From: Adiantum capillus-veneris
Lineage: Eukaryota > Streptophyta > Polypodiopsida > Polypodiales > Pteridaceae
Assembly (NCBI GenBank): GCA_014529385.2
Contig: CM043967.1
Span: forward strand, 84,078,278-84,142,277
Direction: 5' to 3'
Length of the DNA: 64,000 bases
Under the pieces are notes generated by a model. The model saw only the letters and a list, made by a program, of their open reading frames with translations. It had not been told where the DNA came from and did no database searches. Below are positions 34,985 to 46,466 of this stretch, piece by piece (the stretch's first letter is position 1; each line of letters starts with the position of its first letter). A program made the position numbers and the translations under genes.

Positions 34985-37513
34985 CTATAAGGTTGTCCTA
35001 TGTTGACACATAAGCCAAGCTGATCTCTCCTGTTGAGAGTCTCTCCCTGACATAGTGGTAATGCACCTCAATTTTCTTTTTACGAGAATGAAAAATTGGG
35101 TTCCTCGCAATTGCCAATGCGTTCTGGCTTTTGTGAGTGTAGATGGTGTGGGCATTGTCCTGTCCAACACCCAAAACAACCATAAGGTGTATAAGCCATA
35201 CACACTCAATCATAGCTATGAAGACTGCCCTATACTCATCCTCACAACTAGAAGTGGCCACAGTAGGTTGCTTCTTTCTCAACCATGATATGCATGAATT
35301 GTCAAGCATGAAACAAAAACCACTTGTAAATATGGTGGCAATGATCCCCCCTTGGGATAAAACAAGCCAAGATGTAAAGGGTCACTCTAGTGAAAAATCC
35401 TTTTTACACCTTGCCAATGCTTAGACCCTGAGCTATGCATGAATCTACTGACCTGTGAGATTGCAAATTGAATATCCGGCCTCATGTTGCATACATAAAT
35501 AAGGCAACCAACAGCAATTTGGTAAAGAGTGACATTGATAGGATCACCAGCATCATGAAGAATCAATCTCAAACCTATTTCCATGGGAGTGGTAATAGGC
35601 TTGCAATTCTTGAGTCCAAACTTACATAGCAATGTCTCTATGTAACTTGTCTGACACAAGATAATACCACCATAACATTGCTTAAACTGTATACCCAAGT
35701 AATGATGCAACAACCCCAAATATTTCATCTTGAAAGTAGCATTCAAATCAGCCTAACTTCAACAATACGTCTCTCATTTGGTCCAGTGAATAGCAAATCA
35801 TCCACATAGAGAACGACAACGAGAAGTACATCACCCTTACGCTTTACATACAATGTGCTTTTTGTTGGACTGTTACGAAAGCCTCGTTTGACCAAATGAG
35901 TGTGAGCCTTCTCATACCAAGCATGAGGAAATTGCTTCAATCCATACAAAACTTTTTTACATTTGCACACTTTATCTTCTTGCCAATCATGAGGCTATGT
36001 TACATAGACTTCCTCAAATATGTCACCATTCAAGAAAGCAGTAACAATGTTAGACTGGTGTACATCCCAACCAAAATGAGCTGCCAATGCACATAGAAAA
36101 TGTTAGACTGGTGTACATCCCAACCAAAATGAGCAGCCAATGCACATAGAAAATGCACAGTATTCATACGACAAGTGGGAGAAAAAGTCTCGTCATAATC
36201 TATGCCTTCTTGTTGTGCATAAGCCTTTGCAACAAGTCAAGCCTTATAGCAATCAATTTCACCATCGGGCTTATGTTTCAACTAGTAAACCCACTTTGTA
36301 CCAATGGACTTTTTGTCAAAAGGAAAATCACATAAAGTCCATGTATCATTTTCTATAAGTGCATCATATTTTGATTACATGGCAGCCATCCCAAATTTTT
36401 GAATTTTGTGCTTCCTCAAAAGACAGAGGTTCCTCAACATCACATAAGCTAGACATATTCAAAGCATAACAATCTAATGCATTGCAAGAACCTAAACAAT
36501 TATGACTAGACAAAGGTGCATCCAATTTATTGTCATGCAAAGTATGCACCAGCCATTTAGGCATGCCTCTATCCTACTCATTCTCATCCATTTCCTCATT
36601 AAGTACATCATGTATATTTGCATCAGTAAAATAGGCTGATCTGTAACATTTTCAAACACCCCCATAGGTTGTATATTTGCCTCATTGGAATTTATATTCG
36701 AATTTCCACCACTGAAAAGAGGCAACAAAGTGTCATAAATGTCATGGGAGCTTACATAATTGTCTCTAGTACATGACAACAAAGGTTGGACAGAATCTTC
36801 CACAAACCCAACATCCCATGAGATCAACCAAGATACATTTTGTTTGTGGATGATACAACCTGTAACCTTTGCTTTTGGCACTATAACCAACAAAAATACA
36901 TTTGACAGTCTTATCATCCAATTTTCTGTGCTACACCAAAGCATATGCCAAACAACCAAAAACATGCATGTGCTCAATAAAAGGCTTTCTATCATACCAT
37001 GCTTCATATGGAGTCATAGACTGCAAATCTTTTGTAGGACACTTGTTATGTACATAAGTAGCACACATGATGGCCTCAAGCCAAAAAGAATGTGGAAAAG
37101 CTTGACTTTTGACCATACATCATGCCATTTCTGTAAGTGACATGTTTTTCCTCTCATTAACACCATTTTGATGAGGTGTACACAGCACTGTACATTGGTG
37201 TTTTAGCAATAACTAGCCAGAAATGCATTAAATTCATGAGACATATACTCCCCCCTTGATCGAAATCAAGGGTGCCCATAGTACATTTCGAGACATTTTC
37301 AACCATAGCTAATAATTTCTTGAAGCACATAAACACTTTGGACTTAGCTTTAAGCGGATATATCCATGCATGCCTTGAGTAATCATCAATGAAAGTCACA
37401 AAGTACAAGTAATTGACCAAGGAAAAAGTTTGCATGGGCCCACAAACATCACTATGCACAAGCTGCAACTTGTATGTAGCCCTAATTGAACCATCCTTTG
37501 GAAACTTCGAAAC
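34985..37513 (-). pseudogene. Co3 copia polyprotein remnant: integrase, RT, RNase H
   Basis: Sense order on minus: integrase (37510-36500; blocks Phe-Ile-Asp-Asp-Tyr-Ser and Tyr-Glu-Ala-Trp), RT (36500-35750; Leu-Tyr-Val-Asp-Asp at about 35800) and RNase H (35746-34998). Stops and shifts throughout. It matches Co2 closely where both exist, including the Met-Pro-Lys-Trp-Leu-Val-His site that Gy2 interrupts in Co2. Gag, protease and the 5' LTR are absent: homology stops at about 37511 in the integrase and Big3 sequence follows. This truncation is the proposed left inversion breakpoint. Confidence 0.8.
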
Positions 37514-37671
37514 ACGAGCCAATGCCATCAAGTACTCTACATACACAAAGCTGTCAATGAGCAAAATATGTCAATGGAATTGGCTATACATCACGAGCCA
37601 ATGCCATCAAGTAATCTACATACACAAAGTTGTCAGGTGTACCTTTGACTACACTGATCAAATAGAGCCCA
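37514..37671 (+). repeat. 79-bp tandem duplication at the Co3/Big3 junction
   Basis: Two units with a few differences, both starting ACGAGCCAATGCCATCAAGT, placed exactly at the junction with Co3. Confidence 0.9.
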
Positions 37672-37748
37672 AATTTGCAAATTGAGGCAAACTGGTAAGC
37701 TTAGATCAAGCCAATTTGTCAATCAATATCGACGAACATCAATGCTCA
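37514..37748 (+). pseudogene. Big3 PR2 domain, first part
   Basis: Plus-strand translation matches Big1 PR2 from just after its Asp-Thr-Gly (Arg-Ala-Asn-(x2)-(x)-Tyr-Ser) to the Gln-Phe-His-Val block, with stops and a shift. The first 79 bp are tandemly duplicated (37514-37592 and 37593-37671). The match continues after Co1 at 43382. The Asp-Thr-Gly itself would lie left of 37514 and is missing because copia sequence starts there. Confidence 0.65.
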
Positions 37749-38014
37749 TGTTAAGTATGGAGCCTGATTTACCCTTGTAATTTTCTGTGGTAAAAGCGCA
37801 CATTTGTAAGGCCCCCATTATGAGGAGAAGCCATCGTGCGTGAAGGAAAAGCACTCACCGGAAACCAAAATTTTCACGGACAAGAATCATGGGCAACTTT
37901 AAAGGCCTCGGGGAGACTTTTTTTTTTGCCGGAATATTCTTTTTCGCAAGAATATTATGGCCGGACGGCGGCCGGAAAGTGGTCGGAAAACAACCGGTCG
38001 GTTGGCCGGTGGCC

Positions 38015-38105
38015 GGTAGTCAATGGCCGGTGGCCGGTGGTCGGAAGTCAATGGCCGGTGGCCGGTGGTCGGAAGTCAATGGCCGGTGGCCGGTGGCCGA
38101 AGTCA
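38015..38105 (+). repeat. GGCCGGT-rich 28-bp minisatellite in Co1 LTR
   Basis: Three to four units with core TCAATGGCCGGTGGCC. The same array, with more C-to-T and G-to-A changes, is in the 3' LTR near 42845-42925. Confidence 0.85.
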
Positions 38106-38229
38106 AAAGTGGACTTGTCTTCTCAAGGGCGGCCACACATGGGCGGATTGGAGGGTCCGATTTGGACTTATTCGCACAAGGGCGGCTACACATGGCTGTC
38201 TCTCATAAGAGAGGGCAGCCCTTTTGGCC

Positions 38230-38236
38230 TATAAAA
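38230..38236 (+). promoter_or_regulatory. Co1 LTR TATA box
   Basis: TATAAAA in a CCTATAAAAGGAGG context, ~150 bp downstream of the minisatellite. Repeated at 43057-43063 in the 3' LTR. It probably sets the start of the element transcript. Confidence 0.65.
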
Positions 38237-38551
38237 GGAGGCCATTTCTACACACATTTCATAGTGTGAAGTTGATGCAACAAGGTGAGTGTGAGGTGGT
38301 GAGAGTGAAGCAAGGCGGGAGCTCCATTAAGGGTATAATCCCTTTGTAAACTACTTCTTGTTTTGAAGTACTAAAGCCATTGAGTGGCTGCTTTCCCGTG
38401 GACGTAGCCCACATTGGGTGAACCACGTATATCATGTGTACTCTCTCTCTCTCTCTCTCTCTACTCTATAATCTCGTGTATATAAATCTGTCTCTCTCCA
38501 TTAAGTAATCTACTCAATTATCTATTTAGCTACGTCTTATTTCCTAACAAC

Positions 38552-38563
38552 TGGTATCAGAGC
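38552..38563 (+). other. Co1 primer binding site
   Basis: TGGTATCAGAGC, two bases after the LTR end; complementary to initiator tRNA-Met. Confidence 0.95.
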
Positions 38564-38622
38564 AAGGTTTGCTCGTAGCTAAATTATCTCAAGGAAAGGA
38601 TTCCTTGAATTGAGTGGGAGTT

Positions 38623-41600
38623 ATGGCGGAGGAAGGGAAGCTCAAGATTGAGAAGTTCAACGGCAAAAACTACCAACATTGGAAGATGCAGATTGAAGAC
38701 TATCTCTACCAGAAGGACCTCTATTTGCCACTAGGCGGTCTTGCGAAGAAGCCCGCAACAATGGTAGATGAAGCATGGATTGTCCTTGATCGAAAGGCAC
38801 TGGGAACAATCCGGTTAAGCTTGGCATCAACGGTGGCCTTCAATGTTTTGGAGATGAAGACCACGGAGGACTTGATGAAGTCACTTGACGACTTCTACGA
38901 GAAACCATCGGCATCCAATAAGGTATTTCTTATGAAGCGCTTGTTCAATCTAAAGATGGCAGAGAATGGTTCAGTTGCAGAACACCTAAATGACTTTAAC
39001 ACAAACATAAGTCAACTTCGATCAGTGAAAATCAATTTCGATGACGAAGTGCGAGCTCTCCTTATACTATCATCTCTACCGGATAGTTGGGACAGCCTTG
39101 TGATGGCTGTAAGTAATTCTATCTCTGGCACAAATACTCTTAAGTTTGATGATGTTGTGGGTGTTCTCCTAAGCGAGGAAATGCGAAGGAGAAGCACAGG
39201 AGAATCATCAAGTGCTGCACTATCAGTGGAAACAAGAGGAAGACTTAAGGAGAGGTTCAAAAACCAAACGGGTCGTGATCGCTCAAGGCGGAGCAAGTCA
39301 CGCACAAAGTCAGTTCTTGAATGTTGGAACTGCGGCAAGAAGGGCCACGTCAAGAAGGATTGCTGGTCCAAGAAGAAGAAGGAGACAGAGTCTCAAGACA
39401 AGAAGCCAACACCGGAGGCCAATGTGGCAGGTAAAGTAGAGCAAGATGCTCTAATTCTCTCATTAGACAATGTGTCTAATTCCTGGATAGTAGATTCCAG
39501 GGCTTCATTCCATGCGACACCACACAAGCAACATTTCCAAGACTACACCAAAGGTAATTTTGGGTATGTATACTTGGGAGATGATGAAGCTTGTGAGATT
39601 TTCGGCAAAGGTACAGTTTTTGTCAAAACTGCTAACAGAAATGAATAGAAGCTTAAAGATGTTAGGCATGTTCCTTCTCTTCGCAAAAATTTGATCTCTA
39701 CAGGACAATTGGACGATGAAGGTCACAACATTGCATTCGGAAACAAACGGTGGGAGATCTCAAAGGGATCTTTGGTGGTTGCCAAGGGTGAAAAAGTCGG
39801 TACACTTTACTTGTGTACTGTTAGCACGCAACCTTCAGCTTGTGCAGCAACTACAGAAGTTCACAATGCGGTGTGGCACTACCGACTTGGGCATATGAGT
39901 GCCAAAGGAATGCAAATCCTTCAAACAAAGAAGCTTCTACCAGGTTTGAAAGAAGTGGACTTAGAGTTCTGTGAAGATTGTGTTTATGGTAAACAAAAGA
40001 GGGTAAAATTTCAAAAATCAGGAAATGAAAGAAAAAATAAAAAACTTGAGTTGGTTCATTCTGATGTTTGGGGTCTTGCAAGTACACCATCACTTGTGGC
40101 TCATTGTACTATGTAACATTCATAGACGATGCGACTAGAAAAACATGGGTTTATGTCATGAAGAATAAATCCGATGTATTTTCCATATTTCAAAGGTGGA
40201 AAGCCTTTGTGGAGAATGAAACAGGTACCAAGGTTAAATGCCTCAGATCCGACAATGGAGGCGAATATTGCAGCAAAGCTTTTGAAAGCTTTTGTGCTAG
40301 CAATGGCATTTGGAGGCAAAGGACAACCCCAAGGACACCTCAACAAAATGGGATTTCGGAAAGGATGAACAGGACAATCATGGAACGAGCACGAAGCATG
40401 CGGCTACATGCAGGCCTACCGCTTGAGCTTTGGGCGGAAGCTGTAAGTACGTCTGTGTACTTAATCAATCGGTCACCCTCAACGGCATTGGATGGGGGAG
40501 TTCCAGAAGAGGCATGGACAAGTAAATCGGTGAATTATGCATTTCTCAAAGTGTTTGGGTGTGAGGCTTTCATGCACATAGATAGAAGCCTAAGATCAAA
40601 GTTAGATGCAAAGTCCAAAAAGTGTTTCTTCATTGGCTATGGAGAAGGAGACTTTGGGTATCGCCTATGGAATCCTGAAGATGGTAAAATCTTAAGGAGT
40701 AGGGATCTAATTTTTAACGAACAAAATATGTACAAAGATTACTTGGAAAGAAAACAAACAAAAGAAATAGGTGATGAGTACATGGAGCTTGAGGACGGTG
40801 AAGACTCAAGGACTGCAAACGGTGACAATGTGCAACAATGTCAACCAAATGAGGAGCCTCAACCTATTCCCGAAGATCTACAAGAGCAAGTAGACCTCCA
40901 GAAAGGTTTGTTCCTTCCTTCAACCATCTCTTGATCTCAGATTCTGGAGAGCCGGAATCATATGAAGAAGCTATGCAACATGAATCCAAAGAAGAATGGA
41001 CGAAGAGCATGCAAGTGGAGATGGACTCACTACATCGCAACCAAACATGGGAGTTGGTTGAGTTGCCTAAAGGTAAGCGGGCACTTTAAAACAAATGGGT
41101 GTACAAGCTAAAGGAAGAAGAAGGTGGGAAGAAAAGGTACAAGTCTAGGCTTGTGGTAAAAGGTTTTTCTCAAAAGAAAGGTATTGACTTCAATGAAATA
41201 TTTTCTCCTGTTGTATAAATGAACTCAATTAGGCTTGTCTTAAGCCTTATGGCTGCTCATGATCTAAATCTTGAGCAAATGGATGTAAATACGGCATTCC
41301 CTCACGGTGACTTAGAGGAGGAAATCTACATGCTTCAACCAAAGGGGTATGAAGTAAAAGGTAAGGAGAAAATGGTTTGCAGATTAAAGAAGAGCTTGTA
41401 TGGTTTAAAGCAAGCATAAAGACAATGGTACTTGAAGTTTGATCGATGGATGTTGGATCATGGATTCACAAGATGCAACTCGGATCACTGCGTCTACACG
41501 AAGAATTTGGGAGATGGGAAATTCATCATCCTAATGTTGTATGTTGATGACATGTTGATTGCAAGTGCTAACATGCAGGACATCAAAGACCTAAAAGAGG

Positions 41601-42502
41601 AGCTGTCCAAATCTTTTTCAATGAAAGATTTAGGTACTGCAAAGAGGATACTTGGTATGAAAATATGAAGGGATAGGACGAAGAAGACAATAAAGCTATC
41701 TCAAGAAGATTACATCAAGAAGGTACTAGAAAGGTTTGCAATGCAAAATGCAAAACCAGTTTCTACACCTTTGGCTGGTCATTTTAAACTAACGAAGGAT
41801 ATGTGTCCAAAGACACAAGAGGAGATAGCCTATATGTCTAAAGTTCCATATGCTGCAGCGGTAGGTTCTCTAATGTATGCTATGGTCTGGACAAGGCCAG
41901 ACATTGCACATGCAGTGGGAGTTGTGAGTAGGTTCATGGACAACCCAGGTAAAGAGCATTGGCAAGCTGTGAAGTGGATACTTAGGTATCTAAAAGGGAC
42001 AACAACAAATGCTTTGTATTTTGGAGGAACTGATATTTTTCTAGAAGGGTATGCTGATGCAGATATGGCAGGTGACAAAGATACTCGAAGGAGCACTACT
42101 GGCTATGTGTTCATGGTTGGAGGCACAACAGTAAGCTGGGCTTCAAAGCTGCAGAAAGTGGTTTCACTTTCTACCACGGAAGCAGAGTATGTAGAAATGA
42201 CGGAGGCAAGCAAAGAAATTCTGTGGCTTCACAGATTCTTAGAAGAGCTTGGATTCAAACAAGACAATTGTGTCTTGTACAGTGATAGCCAAAGCGCTAT
42301 CCATCTTGCGAAGAACTCAATCTTTCATTCAAGGACAAAGCACATTGAGGTGAGATATCACTTTATACGCCCTCTTTTGGAAGAGGGACAACTAAAGCTA
42401 GGAAAGGTGCATACAAGTGAAAATCATGCAGACATGTTTACAAAGGTGGTCAACAAGGAGAAGTTGAGCTTTTGCTCATCTTCAATCAGCATTCAAGGAT
42501 AA
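38623..42502 (+). pseudogene. Co1 gag-pol polyprotein (inactivated)
   Basis: Start at 38623 (Met-Ala-Glu-Glu) gives the usual copia Gag opening with Phe-Asn-Gly-Lys-Asn-Tyr. Zinc knuckle Cys-x2-Cys-x4-His-x4-Cys at about residue 234. Protease motif at about 39490 reads Asp-Ser-Arg-Ala where Asp-Ser-Gly-Ala is needed. Integrase has the His-His-Cys-Cys region (about 39870-39980), Asp at the Phe-Ile-Asp-Asp block, Ser-Asp-Asn-Gly-Gly and the Glu of Asn-Gly-Ile-Ser-Glu. RT has Tyr-Val-Asp-Asp at about 41540. RNase H ends at 42502. Breaks: TAG at 39646, a one-base loss near 40092, a shift near 40870, and stops near 41087, 41216, 41417 and 41666. Gag and PR lie upstream of IN, RT and RH, the Ty1/copia order. 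Confidence 0.9.
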
Positions 42503-42550
42503 GAAGCCACAATGGAAAGCAGTCACAGATTTGGTTTGGAGATCAGTTTC

Positions 42551-42562
42551 CAAGTGGGAGAT
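42551..42562 (+). other. Co1 polypurine tract
   Basis: CAAGTGGGAGAT directly before the 3' LTR. Confidence 0.8.
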
Positions 42563-43376
42563 TGTTAAGTATGGAGCCTGATTTACCCTTGTAATTTTTT
42601 GTGGTAAAAGCGCATATTTGTAAGGCCCCCATTATGAGGAGAAGCCATCGTGCGTGAAGGAAAATCACTCACCGAAAACCAAAATTTTCACGGACAAGAA
42701 TCAGGGGCAACTTTAAAGGCCTCGGGGGCGGAGGTCGGGGAGACTTTTTTTTTCGCCGGAATATTCTTTTTCGCCGGAATATTATGGCCGGACGGCGGCC
42801 GAAAAGTGGTCAGAAAACAACCTGTCGGTTGGCCGGTGGACGGTAGTCAATGGCCGATGGCCGGTGGTCGGACGTCAATGGCCGGTGGCTGGTGGTCGGA
42901 AGTCAATGGCCGGTGGCCGGTGGCCAAATTCAAAAGCGGACTTTTCTTCTCAAGGGTGGCCACACATGGGCGGATTGGAGGGTCCGATTTGGACTTATTC
43001 GCACAAGGGTGGCTACACATGGCTGTCTCTCATAAGAGAGGGCAGCCCTTTTGGCCTATAAAAGGAGGCCATTTCTACACACATTTCATAGTGTGAAGTT
43101 GATGCAACAAGGTGAGTGTGAGGTGGTGAGAGTGAAGCAAGGCGGGAGCTCCCTTAAGGGTATAATCCCTTTGTAAACTACTTCTTGTTTTGAAGTACTA
43201 AAGCCATTGAGTGGCTACTTTCCCGTGGACGTAGCCCACATTGGGTGAACCACGTATATCGTGTGTACTCTCTCTCTCTCTCTCTCTCTACTCTATAATC
43301 TCGTGTATACAAATCTGTCTCTCTCCATTAAGTAATCTACTCAATTATCTATTTAGCTACGTCTTATTTCCTAACA
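42563..43376 (+). repeat. Co1 3' LTR (814 bp)
   Basis: Same family and orientation as 37749-38549, with TG...CA ends and followed by GCTCA. It carries 14 bp (near 42727-42740) absent from the 5' LTR. TATAAAA at 43057 and (CT)n near 43269-43288. Confidence 0.95.
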
Positions 43377-43381
43377 GCTCA

Positions 43382-43632
43382 TATCAATTTCATGTCATGG
43401 CGGATATAGATCTTAACAAAACAGCCATCTAGGTATTTCTTGGATGCAAACTTACAAAGAAATTCTAGATTGGCAGGAGGATACTTTAAATTTCAACCTT
43501 AACAATACCTCTTATGTCACTCCTTTGACACAAAGTCATCACATGTGCGAAGTACGGCCTATTGTTATGCAAACACAACCAATCCTTACATCTCAGTCTA
43601 TGTGACAATTCAATGGACAAACAATATGATGG
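43382..43632 (+). pseudogene. Big3 PR2 domain, second part, and tail
   Basis: Plus-strand translation continues the Big3 protease-like domain: Gln-Phe-His-Val, then Leu-Gly-Ile-Ser-Trp-Met and Asp-Trp-Gln-Glu-Asp-Thr, matching Big1 at 16990-16800. Here the Trp that is a TAG in Big1 is still TGG. A TAG lies near 43430. The match ends at 43632, where a Gy-family LTR starts. The rest of the tail is at 1-865 in opposite orientation. Confidence 0.7.
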
Positions 43633-43940
43633 TGTTGTGATATTGGGCACCGTCCTATTGTATGTGGTTAAATGTAATTGGGATCGTTGACTTAATGGTT
43701 AATTATGCGTTGTTTATTTGATTTTACTAATAGTGAGTGCATGATGATTTGTAGATTGGAATTCAGGGAGTTGAGAAGGAGACATTAGAAAATAATAATC
43801 CTCTTGGTCATTTTACTTTTACACAGTGTTTTAGATCTTTTATCAATAAGCCACTATGGCTGCCTTGTAAGTAGGACAATGAGAATGCACCCTAAGAGGG
43901 TCATGTAATAAGTAATGTGCTCCACTCATAACTAAAGTGT
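43633..43940 (+). repeat. Gy-family LTR, first ~308 bp (plus)
   Basis: Starts TG and runs through blocks shared with 47030-47330 (TTAATGGTTAATTATG, AATAAGCCACTATGGC). It joins head-on at about 43940 to a reversed copy of the same LTR. It forms a long inverted repeat with 44163-44476. Confidence 0.8.
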
Positions 43941-44476
43941 GAGAGAGTGTAAGAGGGATTGTAAGAGATGTAGACATAATTAGGGAAATTACACAGAATA
44001 ACACAACATAGTATATGAGAGAGGAAGGAAAAATCAAGAGAATCTACACAAGAAAGGCCAAAAGATTGTAGCCCCAAACTCCACGACACCTCTTGTGGAG
44101 TTTGACATTTAATTTTTGATATTACTTGTTGGTGCCAAAAATTGGAGGCCCCTCTTTTACACTTAGCTCCACTTTAGTTAAGAGTGGAGCACATTACTTA
44201 TTTCGTGACCCTCTTAGGGTGAGTTCTCACTGTCCTACTTACAGGGAAGCCATAGTGGCTTATTGATAAAAGATCTAAAACACTGTGCAAAAGTAAAATG
44301 ATCGAGAGGATTATTATCTGCTAGTGCCTCCTTCTCAACTCTCAAAATTCCAATCTACAAATCATCATGCACTCACTTTTAGTAAAATCAAATAGACAAC
44401 ACATAATTAACCATTAAGCTAAATATCCCAACTGCAGTTAACCACATACAATAGGAGGGTGCCCAATTTTGTAACA
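43941..44476 (-). repeat. Gy1 3' LTR (truncated, minus)
   Basis: The LTR start (TG) is at 44476 on the minus strand and follows a polypurine tract (sense GGTGGGAGGGA, 44487-44477). It covers about the first 536 bp of the LTR; the rest is missing. It follows Gy1 integrase in sense order. Confidence 0.8.
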
Positions 44477-44502
44477 TCCCTCCCACCAGTGATAGTAGAA
44501 AA

Positions 44503-45265
44503 TCAATTGGACCGTGTTTGATGGAAAGTCAGAAGATAGAGGTTATAAACCATGCCAGTGCGTGTGGTGGTAGTCTCGTGATCAACTATTTGTGCATGGA
44601 TGAGTTGTTCTTCTTTGTCCATAAGTGAAGGTGGATCCTCATAAATGTGATGTGTAGGTAGGGGTCCTCGGAAAGGTCTTAAAAGACTAATGTGGAATGC
44701 ATTATGAATGTGCCAATGTGAAGGTAAGTCTAAACAAAATGAAACATCACTGATCACAACATAAATTTTGAATGGACCGTAAAAATGAGGAGAAAGTTTA
44801 ACAAAAAAATTAGTATCAACACTTTTGATTCTTCATTTTTCAATGCGAAGCATAACATAATCACCCTCCTTAAACTGGTGTGCCTTGTGGTGCTTGTTAG
44901 CATGCTTAGTGTAAAGTTCCTGTAAGTGTTTTTTAATGGTAGAATGCACACTTGCATAAATATCATGAAAATCATCAGAGACAAACACACCATGAGAAAG
45001 ACGTGAAGCAAGAGTAGATAGAGAATGACCATACACAATTTCAAATGGAGATTTACTTGCGGTAGTGTGAGTGGTGTTGTTATATGCAAACTGTAAAATA
45101 TGCAGGTAATCATCCCCTTTATTGGGTTGAGAAGAAACATAAGCTTTTAGCAAGTCAATGATACTGCAATTAGTGAGTTCGGTTTGACCATTAGACTCAT
45201 GATGGAATGCAGAAGTAAAGTCAAGAGTAGTTCTACGATTTTCAAAAGTAGTAGTCTAGAAAGCA
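44503..45265 (-). pseudogene. Gy1 integrase C-terminal half and truncated chromodomain
   Basis: Starts at the five bases TGCTT where Gy1 stops at 8717. It encodes the last part of the integrase core (Asp-Phe-Thr-Ser-Ala-Phe-His, Asn-Gly), the C-terminal domain (Gly-Pro-Phe-Lys-Ile) and the start of a chromodomain that is cut short relative to Gy2. A TGA at 44835-44833 falls in frame between the Ile-Glu-Lys and Arg-Ile-Lys blocks, and the frame stays open for 109 codons after it. The young Gy2 has TGA at the same codon. Other damage includes a shift near 45160. Confidence 0.8.
45261..45265. repeat. Target-site duplication of Big2, right copy (AAGCA)
   Basis: Inverted partner of TGCTT at 8713-8717; abuts the Big2 5' LTR. 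Confidence 0.75.
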
Positions 45266-46178
45266 TGTTAGCAGCAAGCTAACCTGGATATCATTTTTTG
45301 GAGCTCTCATTGCAAAATCACTTATTATTTTGATAAATCAAAAATATTGTCTCTGAATTTTTGAATAAATTTTTATAATTGATGATCCGAGGCTACAAGC
45401 TTCTAGATTGTATCAACCTGTCATTACCTATCTTTAGTTAGAGCCCTCAAATTATTAGTTTTGACCACCAAAAACCTTGGCTAAGGTATAAAAGCCAATT
45501 CTTGTAAGTTATTTTTCAAGTTTTGGATAATGAAATACACAGCGTGAGCTAACGGTACTCACTTCTCTCCTTCTCGTGATTCCTACTCCCTTTTCGGTTG
45601 TTACATATTGTAGTCGTATCTGTTGCGTTGCAACCGCAGGTAAGAGCTCTACGCATTGACATAAGCATTTCATGGTATTTTGTAGCTTTTGGCGTTGTTG
45701 ACCCGCGGCCTAATTTCATCATAAGTAGGAGTTTACACTTCAAAATAAAAAACTAAGTATAGGTGGGGTATTGGGGCATCATTGCTAAGATGCATTCTGG
45801 GTCGAAAACGACTAGGTCAAAAATCCATTGCTGTTAATAATCATGATTTTTTAACTTCACCTAAAGTGAGATTTGAGACCATAAGTATGTGTGCTTAGGT
45901 CTTATAAACATACCCTTGAAGTTTTGTTATGTTTGGATGTCATTTGATGTTGTAACAGATGTGATTTGTTTGCCGATGAGCGATTAACTTTTGGTGATTC
46001 AATCACTTGAGTGTAGCTTGAGTTAGATGCGAGTTGTTTGTTGTTTCCGAGAGATTGACAACCTCTTGTAGCCTCTATGCAGTAGTCGAGTCAGCTTCGT
46101 CCCATGGATTGACAATTTAATCGTGGTTCTCGCTAAATCTGCAATAAGATAGGAGTGAGGTTAGACACCCGTCCCACA
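45266..46178 (+). repeat. Big2 5' LTR (913 bp)
   Basis: TG...CA ends and followed directly by a primer site. It aligns with 28835-28702 plus 9502-8718 in reverse. By eye about 10% divergent. Confidence 0.85.
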
Positions 46179-46198
46179 TTTGTCACCGCTGCCAGGGA
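46179..46198 (+). other. Big2 primer binding site
   Basis: TTTGTCACCGCTGCCAGGGA, a mutated form of the TTGGCGCCGCTGCC site seen in Big1, directly after the LTR. Confidence 0.7.
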
Positions 46199-46353
46199 TC
46201 GAAGAGACCTAAACTAGGGAAAAACACGAGCGTCTTGTGAAGTTATCATTTAACTTCCTCTAGGGTCTCCTAGAGTGAAAACTTTCTTTTAAAAACCGCA
46301 TAGCTTAAGATTGTCGTCTTTTGCTGTTGTAGAGGTAGCTTGGAAGTAATCGT
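46199..46353 (+). other. Big2 leader, first part
   Basis: Non-coding remainder of the leader up to the Co2 insertion; continues at 57295. Confidence 0.65.
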
Positions 46354-46466
46354 TGTTGGAATTAGGGTTGCAGAGAAAACACACACAGCCTGAAGAAGAT
46401 GAAGGAAGCTCAAGGCACACAATAGAGAGTGTGTTACTTAGTGTGCAATGGAAAGATAGATAGCCT
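46354..46466 (-). repeat. Co2 3' LTR remnant (113 bp)
   Basis: Matches the downstream half of 57067-57294. At about 46466 it passes directly into RT coding sequence, so a deletion has joined them. Confidence 0.8.

Larger units (their letters stand above)
37749..38549 (+). repeat. Co1 5' LTR (801 bp)
   Basis: TG...CA ends. Contains a GC-rich minisatellite (about 38015-38105, unit about 28 bp built on GGCCGGT), a TATAAAA box and a (CT)n run at about 38441-38462. Confidence 0.95.
37749..43376 (+). mobile_element. Co1: complete Ty1/copia element, Tork-like (5.6 kb)
   Basis: Two LTRs (37749-38549 and 42563-43376), primer site, gag-pol and polypurine tract are present, bounded by GCTCA at 37744-37748 and 43377-43381. 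It sits in Big3 PR2, whose reading frame joins across one copy of GCTCA. The LTRs differ at a few per cent of sites plus a 14-bp indel, mostly C/T and G/A changes in the GC-rich part. It has stops and two frameshifts, so it is no longer autonomous. Confidence 0.95.

Noticed and set aside
37836-38269. Trp/Pro/Val-Gly-rich frames in the Co1 LTR, repeated at 42650-43096
   Set aside because: Products of the GC-rich minisatellite inside an LTR; not conserved as protein between the two LTRs.
45549-45743. Short minus-strand frame in 45.5-45.7 kb
   Set aside because: Falls inside the Big2 LTR and is not kept in the other LTR copy.
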